Shown: positions 7,400 to 13,758 of the stretch, piece by piece
How positions within the stretch are numbered: position 1 is the first letter of the stretch
Layout: every line of letters starts with the position of its first letter
Assembly (NCBI GenBank): GCA_031549175.1
Contig: JAVBQH010000112.1
Span: 1 to 22,910 of the forward strand
DNA from: WRIS01 sp031549175
GTDB taxonomy: Bacteria > Actinomycetota > Coriobacteriia > Coriobacteriales > Eggerthellaceae
Reading direction: 5' to 3'
Length of the DNA: 22,910 nucleotides
The notes under the pieces: generated by a model
What the model was told of the DNA's origin: nothing
The model's database searches: none
The model's input: only the letters and a program-made list of their open reading frames with translations
Position numbers and translations under genes: made by a program

Positions 7400-8662
7400 C
7401 TAGATGCGGTGGATGAATATCCCGCTGCGGGGCTTCGGCTCGAACCAGGTGGATTTCGGGGGCATGAGCAAGCCGGCGTCGGCAACGGCAAACAGCTCCT
7501 CTATCGACGTGGGGTACATGCCGAATCCGACCGTCATGTCGGTTGCAACGCGCCGCTCCAGCTCAGCAAGTCCCCTGATGCCGCCGACAAAGTCAATACG
7601 CTTGTCAGTGCGGGGATCCTTGATGCCAAGGATCGGGTCAAGCAGGTAGTTCTGCAGGATCGAGACGTCGAGCCCGGCAACCGGGTCATCGGACTTGAGC
7701 TCGTCTTTCACTTCGAGCGCATACCACTGCCCATCGACGAACATGCCGATGCTGCCTTTGTGCTGCGGCTTGAACGGCTCGGCCTGCGAGCCGGCGATAT
7801 CGAAGTGTTCGCGGACACGCTCAAGATACTCTTCCTTGGACAGCCCGTTGAGGCCGGAGACGACGCGGTTGTAGTCAAGTATCTCAAGTTGGCTTGAAGG
7901 GAAGTTGACGGAAAGGAAGTGGTCGGAAGGTAGTTCAGGCGCTTCGCCCCAGCTCTGCACGCCAGCCGCTGCCTGCGCCTGTTCGCGGCGGAGCAAGCCC
8001 GCCTTCACCGCAGAGGCGGTGCGGTGATGCCCGTCGGCGAGGTAGAGGGAGTCGGTCGATTCGAAGGATTCCCGGATAATGGCTTCATCGGCTGCGTCGT
8101 CGACACGCCATACCGTATGGCGTACGCCGTCGTCTGCCGTGAAGTCGTACAAAGGAAGCAGGTCCGCAGCCCTTTCCATGACGGCCTCGATGCGCCCGTC
8201 CGATCTGAAGGCAAGGAAGATCGGGCCGGTCTGGGCGTTGCAGGTGTCAACGTGGCGGATGCGGTCGATCTCCTTATCAGGCTTCGTGTTCTCGTGCTTT
8301 TTGATGATGCCGTTTTGGTAATCGTCAATCGAGGCACAACCGACGACGCCGGTCTGGCTACGCCCGTCGGGGGCGCAGAGACGGTACAGGTAATAGTGGG
8401 GGGCGAGGTCTTCGATATAGAGGCCGTCTGCTATATCATCCTCAAGCAGCTCGCGCGCCTTCTCGTATATGGCGGGGTCGTTTGATTCGATGGTGTCGGG
8501 AAGCATGGTCTCGGCCATGTCGATCCGCAGAAATGAATGGGGGTGCCGTGCGATTTCCTCCCGTGCCTCAGCCAGGTTGTATACGTCGTAGGGAAGGGCG
8601 GCAACTTCATCCACCACGTCGGCGCGTGGGCGGACACAAGGAAACGAGACTACATCGGCCAT
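7400..8662 (-). CDS. DUF1015 family protein
   Basis: This 420-residue protein matches the DUF1015 family: an N-terminal VVSFPCVRPRADVVDEVAALPYDVYN segment, the KKHENTKPDKEIDR motif at about 121-134 and the signature YLADGHHRTASA at about 207-217. The family is widespread in anaerobes and archaea, has no established biochemical role, and is often found near serine or sugar-acid metabolism genes. No transmembrane segments or signal peptide are seen, so it should be cytoplasmic. The ATG at 8662 has AAGGTG seven bases upstream. The flanking genes do not suggest a function. It converges with the TetR gene, and no clear terminator is visible between them. Confidence 0.85.
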   Translation of the reverse strand: MADVVSFPCVRPRADVVDEVAALPYDVYNLAEAREEIARHPHSFLRIDMAETMLPDTIESNDPAIYEKARELLEDDIADGLYIEDLAPHYYLYRLCAPDGRSQTGVVGCASIDDYQNGIIKKHENTKPDKEIDRIRHVDTCNAQTGPIFLAFRSDGRIEAVMERAADLLPLYDFTADDGVRHTVWRVDDAADEAIIRESFESTDSLYLADGHHRTASAVKAGLLRREQAQAAAGVQSWGEAPELPSDHFLSVNFPSSQLEILDYNRVVSGLNGLSKEEYLERVREHFDIAGSQAEPFKPQHKGSIGMFVDGQWYALEVKDELKSDDPVAGLDVSILQNYLLDPILGIKDPRTDKRIDFVGGIRGLAELERRVATDMTVGFGMYPTSIEELFAVADAGLLMPPKSTWFEPKPRSGIFIHRI

Positions 8663-8782
8663 TGATTCACACCTTGTCTTTCGATCATCGTTGGGAGCTT
8701 ATAGCATACCGTACTCTGGCCAGAAGGAAGAGGGTTTTCGGCCAGCTCCATCAATGTTGTAAATGAAGGGCAGCCGTCCTCG

Positions 8783-8824
8783 AAAAGGCGGGCAGGGTGG
8801 GACAAAAGGGCCTGCCTGCCCGCC
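8783..8824 (-). terminator. Rho-independent terminator of the DUF6273-type gene
   Basis: On the minus strand the 10-bp stem GGCGGGCAGG / CCTGCCCGCC is followed at once by TTTT. It starts about 50 bases after the stop codon at 8877. Orientation and T-run fit termination of that gene. It also separates the gene from the DUF1015 gene further down the same strand. Confidence 0.75.
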
Positions 8825-8876
8825 CCAAAACCTTCGCCGGGTGAAACAGGGAGCGGCCGCCTCGCGTGCAAGGGGT

Positions 8877-9644
8877 TCAGCCGTTGATTGCAACGGCGAG
8901 GGCAGGCCGGATGCCATGGATCGCGTAGACGTCGGAGTTGATGCGTATCACTTCACCGCGCCCGTTCACGTGGTAGTGCCCCTCTTCGGGACGCACCCAC
9001 CAGCTCGACGAGTCGCCGGGGCTGTAGTATTGCAGGGGAAACCCTGCGTACCGGGTCTTCATGGTGGTGCCGGTCAGCCTTCCAGCATGGAGGTAGTCTT
9101 CGGCCTCATCGGCGGAAAGGATGAAGACCTTGTCTTCCGTGTCATATGCGTCATCGCACGGGTCGGCGACTTTCGAAGGCAGCACGCGGGAACGCTGCTT
9201 CTCGGTGAGCCATTTGTTGTAGAAGGTGTCGTTCAGCCAGGTCCGGGCGGCCGATGTCATCCAGGTAACCGAAATCACATTCTGCCTTTCGGTCATCGGC
9301 ATCATGGCAACCGAATCTTTTGCCAAGACCACCGCCCGGTTGTCCAGGTAGTCGTATTCAAGCAAGAGCCATTCGGGTTGGCGAGCACAGATGGTCAGGG
9401 CGTCGCGCTGGCTTTCCAGCATCTTTTTCTTATCAAGGAGAACCTGTTCCTCAGGCGATATCACGGTCTTCTTCCAGGGAAGGACGTGGTTGATGCCTTT
9501 GGGGCGGGGAAACTCGGCCAGCCTCTCATTGATATGCAGAAGCCCGCGGTTGACGTCGGCAATCAAGCGTTCGGCGCTCAGCCGATAGCTATTGAAATCC
9601 TGGAGGAAATCTTCAGAATCATTTTCCGAATACCATGCTGCCAT
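8877..9644 (-). CDS. DUF6273-type domain protein
   Basis: About 255 residues are encoded from the ATG at 9644 (MAAWYSENDSEDF), which has AGGGA 10 bases upstream. The frame opens further upstream to 9845, but that part overlaps the divergent methyltransferase gene and its promoter, so the shorter start is chosen. The first ~100 residues look helical and charged (LLDKKKMLESQRDAL). The rest matches the secreted or bacteriophage-tail-like DUF6273 pattern: WLLLEYDYLDNRAVVLAKDS, then TWMTSAARTWLNDTFYNKWLTEKQRSRVLPS, VFILSADEAEDYL, and a C-terminal SSSWWVRPEEG with an NSDVYAIHGIRPALAV ending. The family function is unknown; the fold resembles formylglycine-generating/C-lectin-type domains in layout. 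No signal peptide is evident. Assignment is by motif recall only. Confidence 0.72.
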   Translation of the reverse strand: MAAWYSENDSEDFLQDFNSYRLSAERLIADVNRGLLHINERLAEFPRPKGINHVLPWKKTVISPEEQVLLDKKKMLESQRDALTICARQPEWLLLEYDYLDNRAVVLAKDSVAMMPMTERQNVISVTWMTSAARTWLNDTFYNKWLTEKQRSRVLPSKVADPCDDAYDTEDKVFILSADEAEDYLHAGRLTGTTMKTRYAGFPLQYYSPGDSSSWWVRPEEGHYHVNGRGEVIRINSDVYAIHGIRPALAVAING

Positions 9645-9684
9645 ACCGCGACCATCCCTTGGAGTCGAAGCTACCCCAACATTA

Positions 9685-9720
9685 TAGTATAGGTCTGGGA
9701 GTTCCTCAGGCGCTATACTA
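9685..9720. promoter_or_regulatory. Symmetric divergent promoter region
   Basis: TAGTATAG (9685-9692) and CTATACTA (9713-9720) are perfect inverted arms 20 bp apart. Each contains TATACT in the direction of the gene it faces, so they could be the -10 boxes for the DUF6273-type gene (minus) and the methyltransferase (plus). The minus strand also offers TATAAT at 9681-9686. The -35 regions would overlap and are poor matches. An alternative reading is a repressor operator. Confidence 0.4.
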
Positions 9721-9751
9721 GGCAATAGGAAAACTATGGCAAGGAGCGCGT

Positions 9752-10393
9752 ATGGGCCATCACGAAGAGCACCATGACCACGGCGGCCGCAACCAGCACA
9801 AGGTCGATCCCTTCGAGACGAAGGCAGCCGGCTACAACGAATCACCCCTGCAGAGATCCGTCGTCGAGCCCCTTCAGCGAGCGGTCGTGTCCTGCCTGGT
9901 CGAGCGGCAGCCTGCGCCCCAAAAGATCTTGGATATCGGCTGCGGCACCGGGCAGCTCATGCTTGCGGTGTCCGAGCATTTCCCCCAGGCGAACCTTATC
10001 GGCCTGGATCCTTCTCCCAAGATGCTCGAGGTCGCGCGTGAAGCCACGGCGGGCAAGGCAGCTATCAGCTATGAGGAAGGCAATGCGGAAGAGCTGCCTT
10101 TTGAGGACGGCTCGTTCGACACGGTAATAACCTCGCTTTCGTTCCACCATTGGGAAGACCATCAGAAGGGTCTGATCGAGGTCAGACGCGTGCTCAAGCC
10201 GGGCGGCCTTTTCATCTTGGCGGACACCACCTACACGCATGCCTCGAAACACAACCCGGCCCATCATGAGCATCAGTTCTTCTCCCCTGATCAATTGAGG
10301 GGGATGTTCGCAGCGGCCAAGCTCGGTTTTGACGAACTGGTGAACGCAGGCGGAAAAGACGAACTGCAAGTGATCGTCGCCCACGCAGGGTAA
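9752..10393 (+). CDS. Class I SAM-dependent methyltransferase
   Basis: This 213-residue protein has the Rossmann-type methyltransferase fold. Motif I is ILDIGCGTGQ (about 59-68), the acidic residue of motif II is in LIGLDPSPKM, NAEELPFEDGSFDTVI is the UbiE/Methyltransf_11-type segment, and LKPGGLFILAD is post motif III. The first 16 residues are strikingly His-rich (HHEEHHDHGG), and a second His cluster, HNPAHHEHQFF, lies near the C-terminus, which could bind metal. The substrate cannot be assigned. AAGGAG lies five bases before the ATG at 9752. It is divergent from the DUF6273-type gene and convergent with the corrinoid operon. Its stop codon lies inside a 14-bp tandem duplication. Confidence 0.85.
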   Translation: MGHHEEHHDHGGRNQHKVDPFETKAAGYNESPLQRSVVEPLQRAVVSCLVERQPAPQKILDIGCGTGQLMLAVSEHFPQANLIGLDPSPKMLEVAREATAGKAAISYEEGNAEELPFEDGSFDTVITSLSFHHWEDHQKGLIEVRRVLKPGGLFILADTTYTHASKHNPAHHEHQFFSPDQLRGMFAAAKLGFDELVNAGGKDELQVIVAHAG

Positions 10394-10412
10394 TACGGGC
10401 AGGGTAATACGG
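10385..10412. repeat. 14-bp perfect tandem duplication across a stop codon
   Basis: GCAGGGTAATACGG occurs twice head to tail (10385-10398 and 10399-10412). The first copy contains the TAA stop of the SAM methyltransferase. It looks like a recent slippage or duplication event with no effect on the protein. Confidence 0.8.
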
Positions 10413-10429
10413 CGGCAAGGCTTTGCGGG

Positions 10430-11236
10430 CTACTCGGGTTTCACCGGGAAGAGCCCTGACCGGTATGCCTGCAGGTATTCCATAGAGTATTCGTCCTGCC
10501 CCAGCAATGCGGCGGTCGCATGCAGGGTCGCCTGCATATCGGGGGAGGTCGGATCCATAATCGCACTGTCCATTCCGGCGTTCATGGCAAGGCAGAGGAA
10601 CTGCATGTTGATTGCCTTGCGGTAAGGCATCCCAAAGCTGATATTCGAAAGCCCCGATGTGAAATGGACATTCGGGAACTCAGCATGGATAAGCCTGATG
10701 CCCTCGATGAAGTTCTGCAGCGAATCCTGCTTGGTGGCCATGGTGGTGACCAGCGGGTCGATGTAGAGCCGCCCATCTTCGATGCCGTATTCGCGCGCCC
10801 GCTCGATCATCTGCCGGGCGATATCCAGCTTGGTCGGCGGATCATCGGGAATGCCTTCGTTATTGCAGGTCAGCGCAATGACGCCCCATGTGGTTCCGGC
10901 AATTGCGGGCAGGATCGACTCGATCTTGCCCTCTTCCATCGAAATCGAGTTTATAAGCCCGGGCTTATTGCAAAGGGGCATGCAGTCAAGCAGGATCCGG
11001 GGCTCTGAACTATCGAGGCACAAGGGTAGATCGCTTGCCTCCTGAGCAAGCCCGATGAGCCACTCCATGGTCCCCATTTCAAGTTCTGGCGCGACTCCGG
11101 CGCATATATCCAAATACGCGGCTCCGCCTTCCGTCTGCGCTGCCGCAATCGCTTTGATGTATTCTGCATCCTTCGACTCGATCGCCTTGAGTGTTTTCGG
11201 GATAAAGCCGTTGATCTTCTCGCCTATGATAATCAT
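10430..11236 (-). CDS. Methyltetrahydrofolate:corrinoid protein methyltransferase (AcsE/MeTr-like)
   Basis: This 268-residue TIM-barrel enzyme of the pterin-binding family moves a methyl group between tetrahydrofolate and the cobalt of a corrinoid protein. Residues matching the folate site of Moorella AcsE are at almost identical positions: Asp75 (LCLDSS), Asn96 (LINSIS), Asp160 (YIDPLV) and Asn198 (GLSNISFG). The length is also the family's. Its ATG overlaps the stop of the upstream reductase gene in an ATGA, so the two are translationally coupled and surely cotranscribed, with AAGGAGCAGGA as ribosome-binding site. In O-demethylase systems this component is methyltransferase II, which delivers the methyl group to THF. 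In the Wood-Ljungdahl pathway it works in the opposite direction. Neighbouring genes fit the former, but the direction is not settled by sequence. Confidence 0.9.
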   Translation of the reverse strand: MIIIGEKINGFIPKTLKAIESKDAEYIKAIAAAQTEGGAAYLDICAGVAPELEMGTMEWLIGLAQEASDLPLCLDSSEPRILLDCMPLCNKPGLINSISMEEGKIESILPAIAGTTWGVIALTCNNEGIPDDPPTKLDIARQMIERAREYGIEDGRLYIDPLVTTMATKQDSLQNFIEGIRLIHAEFPNVHFTSGLSNISFGMPYRKAINMQFLCLAMNAGMDSAIMDPTSPDMQATLHATAALLGQDEYSMEYLQAYRSGLFPVKPE

Positions 11237-12873
11237 TCCTGCTCCTTGTTCTCGTGCGGTGAAGACCCGCTGTTCTTTGCGGGTGCCTTGGCCTTTGCGC
11301 TGCCTTGCAGATCGGGAAGCCCGAGGGAGACTGCGATCCGGTGAGCCGCGTTGTCACGCCGATGGGTGTAGTTGCTCCAGGCGCTCGTCTCTTTGAAGGT
11401 CCAGTCGTTAGGGGGTGTGATGAACGACGTCATCTTCTGCAGTTCGTCGTACTTCTTCAAGCGGTGGTAAGCCATGTAGTGGATGCAGTAGCGCTCGTCA
11501 GGATAGACCTCGCACCAGCCCTCGAAGCTGCCTCCGCAAGGGCCGTTTCGTTGGCATTTGGGGCATTGCGCCATCGGGCAGGAATAGACGCAGGCTTCAA
11601 GGCCGCAATCACCACAGTCCTCGCACCCATAGAGGGCGGTCTTCCCCAGGTGCTCGAAGCCGTGCCTACGGTTGATGCCATGCTTGCGTTCGCGGCGGTC
11701 CATCGATTTCGCAAGGCGCTTGTAGAATCGTTCGTCAGGTGTCAATACCCACTTGTGGAAGAAGCGCGAAAGCCCATAGCGTTTGAAGACACGCTTGCCA
11801 GAGGCCTTTTCGGAGCGGTAGGCATGAGCTGGCGTGTTAAGGCCGGATGGCGCGCCCTGCGCATCATATTCTGGCTCATACAGGTAATAGCCGTCCGCCA
11901 CGCCGTAGCTGATCTCGCGCGCAAGCTCTGGCCAGCGTTCGACAAGCTGCATTGCCCGGTTCAGCACCGACCTTACCGTTTCGGCTGTCAGCCCGAAGCC
12001 TCCGATATGGACGCCCGAGTACCCGAGCCCCATGGCGATGGCGACCATCTTGGCAGCGCGCTCGATTCGGGCGGCCGCACCCTTGTCGTCGGCCTGCGCC
12101 TCGTTTTCCAGAAGGTGCATAAGCTCGTCGTTGACGGTGCATCCGGGGATGCCGCCTTGGCGCATGAACCGTGCGGTTCCGCGGCTGATCAGGAAGATAT
12201 TCGCAATCAACGGGGTGTGGTACCCGCGCTCGCGCACATACATCACGAGCTCTTGCATCTTGCGCACATCGAAGCCGAGCTGGGAGATAATATAATTTGC
12301 GCCCGCAAGTATTTTCTTTTCAAGCTTGAGGTACTGGGGGATCAGCTCCCCTTCGGTATACTTGAAAGGGGAGACCACGGCGCCCGCAAAGAAATGCGAG
12401 GGCTTTTCCTGGCTGTCGCCCCGGGGGCCTTTCACGACCAGGCCTTCGTTCATCCCCGAAATCAAACCAAGCGTTTGGACCGGGTCGAGGTCGAAGACCG
12501 GGCGTGCCTTGCCTTGGAAGCCGCTCGACTGATAGTCGCCCGACATCACGAGCACATTCTGGATGCCGTTGCGCTCAAGCGCGTAAAGTTGGGACTGCAT
12601 CTGGTTGCGGTTCTTGTCTTTGCAGGTGAAATGGACGACGGGGGTGATTCCTGCGCGATGCAGCTCGACCGCTGCCTCATCGGCCAACAAGGCAGGGTTT
12701 CCACCAGGGTTTTCGGTAATCGAAATTGCATGGACCAAGCCGGTCGCATATATAGCCTGGGCGTTTTCGAATTCGCGTGCCTGCGCAGCCTCATGCGCCC
12801 CACGTCCAGGGATCATTTCGCAGGTGACCACGAATTCTTTGTTCACCAAGGCTTGTTTGAAGCTATTGGTCAC
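11233..12873 (-). CDS. metF: Methylenetetrahydrofolate reductase fused to MetV-type C-terminal domain
   Basis: This 546-residue protein interconverts 5,10-methylene- and 5-methyl-THF. Residues 1-300 form the MetF TIM barrel (FVVTCEMIPGRG, AISITENPGGNP, NVLVMSGDYQ, FFAGAVVSPF). Residues ~330-480 form the MTHFR C-terminal/MetV-type domain with a cysteine-rich centre: Cys417, 420, 423, 428, 432, 437, 440 and 446, including CPMAQCPKCQRNGPCGG. In many acetogens MetF and MetV are separate subunits; here they are one chain. The C-terminal 40 residues are low-complexity. The start is GTG at 12873, with a strong AGGAGG ten bases upstream and a REP-like hairpin ending next to it. It lies between the corrinoid protein and methyltransferase genes, so it probably links the methyl branch to central folate metabolism. 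Confidence 0.92.
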   Translation of the reverse strand: MTNSFKQALVNKEFVVTCEMIPGRGAHEAAQAREFENAQAIYATGLVHAISITENPGGNPALLADEAAVELHRAGITPVVHFTCKDKNRNQMQSQLYALERNGIQNVLVMSGDYQSSGFQGKARPVFDLDPVQTLGLISGMNEGLVVKGPRGDSQEKPSHFFAGAVVSPFKYTEGELIPQYLKLEKKILAGANYIISQLGFDVRKMQELVMYVRERGYHTPLIANIFLISRGTARFMRQGGIPGCTVNDELMHLLENEAQADDKGAAARIERAAKMVAIAMGLGYSGVHIGGFGLTAETVRSVLNRAMQLVERWPELAREISYGVADGYYLYEPEYDAQGAPSGLNTPAHAYRSEKASGKRVFKRYGLSRFFHKWVLTPDERFYKRLAKSMDRRERKHGINRRHGFEHLGKTALYGCEDCGDCGLEACVYSCPMAQCPKCQRNGPCGGSFEGWCEVYPDERYCIHYMAYHRLKKYDELQKMTSFITPPNDWTFKETSAWSNYTHRRDNAAHRIAVSLGLPDLQGSAKAKAPAKNSGSSPHENKEQE

Positions 12874-12889
12874 GCACTTCTTACCTCCT

Positions 12890-12920
12890 ATGAGAAAAAG
12901 GGACGGTCACTTTTTCTCAT
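12890..12920. repeat. REP-like palindrome, copy 1 (intercistronic hairpin)
   Basis: ATGAGAAAAAG and CTTTTTCTCAT are perfect 11-bp arms around the core GGACGGTCA. The element fills the gap between the corrinoid-protein stop and the AGGAGG of the reductase gene. It belongs to the same family as the palindromes at 18751-18783 and 21331-21365. Family knowledge: repeats with this GAGAAAAGGGGAC-type sequence are spread across many genomes, often with an IS200-like REP-associated transposase. A hairpin here could stabilise or partly terminate the transcript. Confidence 0.75.
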
Positions 12921-13561
12921 TAGGCTTCGTTGATGAGCCTGACTGCCGCCTCTGCTGCCGAAACGGCATCGGGCGTATAGGCATCCGCGCCGACTTTGTC
13001 GGCGAATTCCTGCGTGACCGGAGCGCCGCCGACCATGATCTTCACGCGGTCATGCAGCCCGGCGTCGACCACTGCCTGCACGGATTCTTCCAAATTGGGA
13101 AGCGTGGTCGTCAGCAAAGAAGAGAAGCCGACGATCTTCACCTCGGGATGGGCCTTTAGATATTCGACGAAAGCCTCGGGCTCGACGTCGACGCCGAGAT
13201 CCTCTACTTCGAGGCCTTTGCCTTCCATCATCATTTTCACGAGGTTCTTGCCGATGTCGTGCATATCCCCTTTGACCGTTCCGATGACGGCATAGCCGGT
13301 AGAACCGGCACCTTCTTTAACAAGCAGGGGTTTCAAAAGGGCGGTTCCGGCGTTGAGCGCCCGCGCGGCTATCAGCACCTCAGGCATGAACAGCTCGCCG
13401 TCTTTGAACTTGGGGCCGATGATCTCCATGGCCGCCATAAGACCCCCATTAAGGATTTCTTGGGCGTCTATGCCTTCGTCGATTGCCTTTTGAACCAGTT
13501 CCTCAACTTCTTTTTGTCTTCCTGCCTGTACCGCAGCACTGATGTCATCCAGAATCGTCAT
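12920..13561 (-). CDS. Corrinoid (B12-binding) methyltransferase protein, MtbC/MtaC-like
   Basis: This 213-residue protein carries the cobalamin that shuttles a methyl group between methyltransferases. Residues 1-85 form the helical cap domain (B12-binding-2: VQKAIDEGIDAQEILNGGLM, PEVLIAARALNAG). Residues ~90-213 form the Rossmann-like B12 domain with the base-off ligand motif Asp99-x-His101-x2-Gly104 (GDMHDIGKNL), SLLTTTLPN and GGAPVTQEFAD. The ATG at 13561 has GGAGG eight bases upstream; a GTG three codons earlier lies inside that site and is rejected. It is first in a three-gene transcript with the reductase and the methyl-THF methyltransferase, with a promoter at 13633-13661. No MttB/MtaB/MtvB-type substrate methyltransferase accompanies it in this window. 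Confidence 0.93.
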   Translation of the reverse strand: MTILDDISAAVQAGRQKEVEELVQKAIDEGIDAQEILNGGLMAAMEIIGPKFKDGELFMPEVLIAARALNAGTALLKPLLVKEGAGSTGYAVIGTVKGDMHDIGKNLVKMMMEGKGLEVEDLGVDVEPEAFVEYLKAHPEVKIVGFSSLLTTTLPNLEESVQAVVDAGLHDRVKIMVGGAPVTQEFADKVGADAYTPDAVSAAEAAVRLINEA

Positions 13562-13632
13562 GCCGTTCACCTCCAGTTAGTACCTTCCATATTCGCGCGT
13601 TGCATCAAAAGCGTCTCCAAATTTCCTTGGGG

Positions 13633-13661
13633 TATATCATACATGCCGACGTCCGAATCAA
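13633..13661 (-). promoter_or_regulatory. Promoter of the corrinoid-protein operon
   Basis: On the minus strand TTGATT (13656-13661) and GATATA (13633-13638) are spaced exactly 17 bp. Transcription would start near 13626, about 65 bases before the ATG at 13561. GACGTCCG direct repeats flank the -35 box. Confidence 0.5.
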
Positions 13662-13675
13662 ACAGGTGACGTCCG
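13648..13675. promoter_or_regulatory. Direct-repeat candidate operator at the corrinoid promoter
   Basis: GACGTCCG occurs at 13648-13655 and again at 13668-13675. The period is 20 bp, about two helical turns, so both copies face the same side of the helix. The pair flanks the -35 hexamer, which suits a regulator that responds to a methyl donor or to B12. No regulator can be named. Confidence 0.4.
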
Positions 13676-13758
13676 CCAGGGGCAGCAATATCCAGTTATT
13701 TTTCCATTTCTTCGAAGAATTTCCCTTGGCGCTCAAAGCGGCCGCCCTCTTTTTGCCC

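Noticed and set aside
11305..12933. A 542-codon open frame on the plus strand opposite the MTHFR gene
   Set aside because: It is the mirror of the real gene. The product is a low-information His/Arg/Ala-rich sequence with no domain, while the minus strand encodes a full MetF-MetV protein with a strong ribosome-binding site.
13708..13719. Perfect 12-bp palindrome TTCTTCGAAGAA between the activator and the corrinoid protein
   Set aside because: No second copy and no promoter overlap were found, and a short AT-balanced palindrome of this kind can occur by chance.
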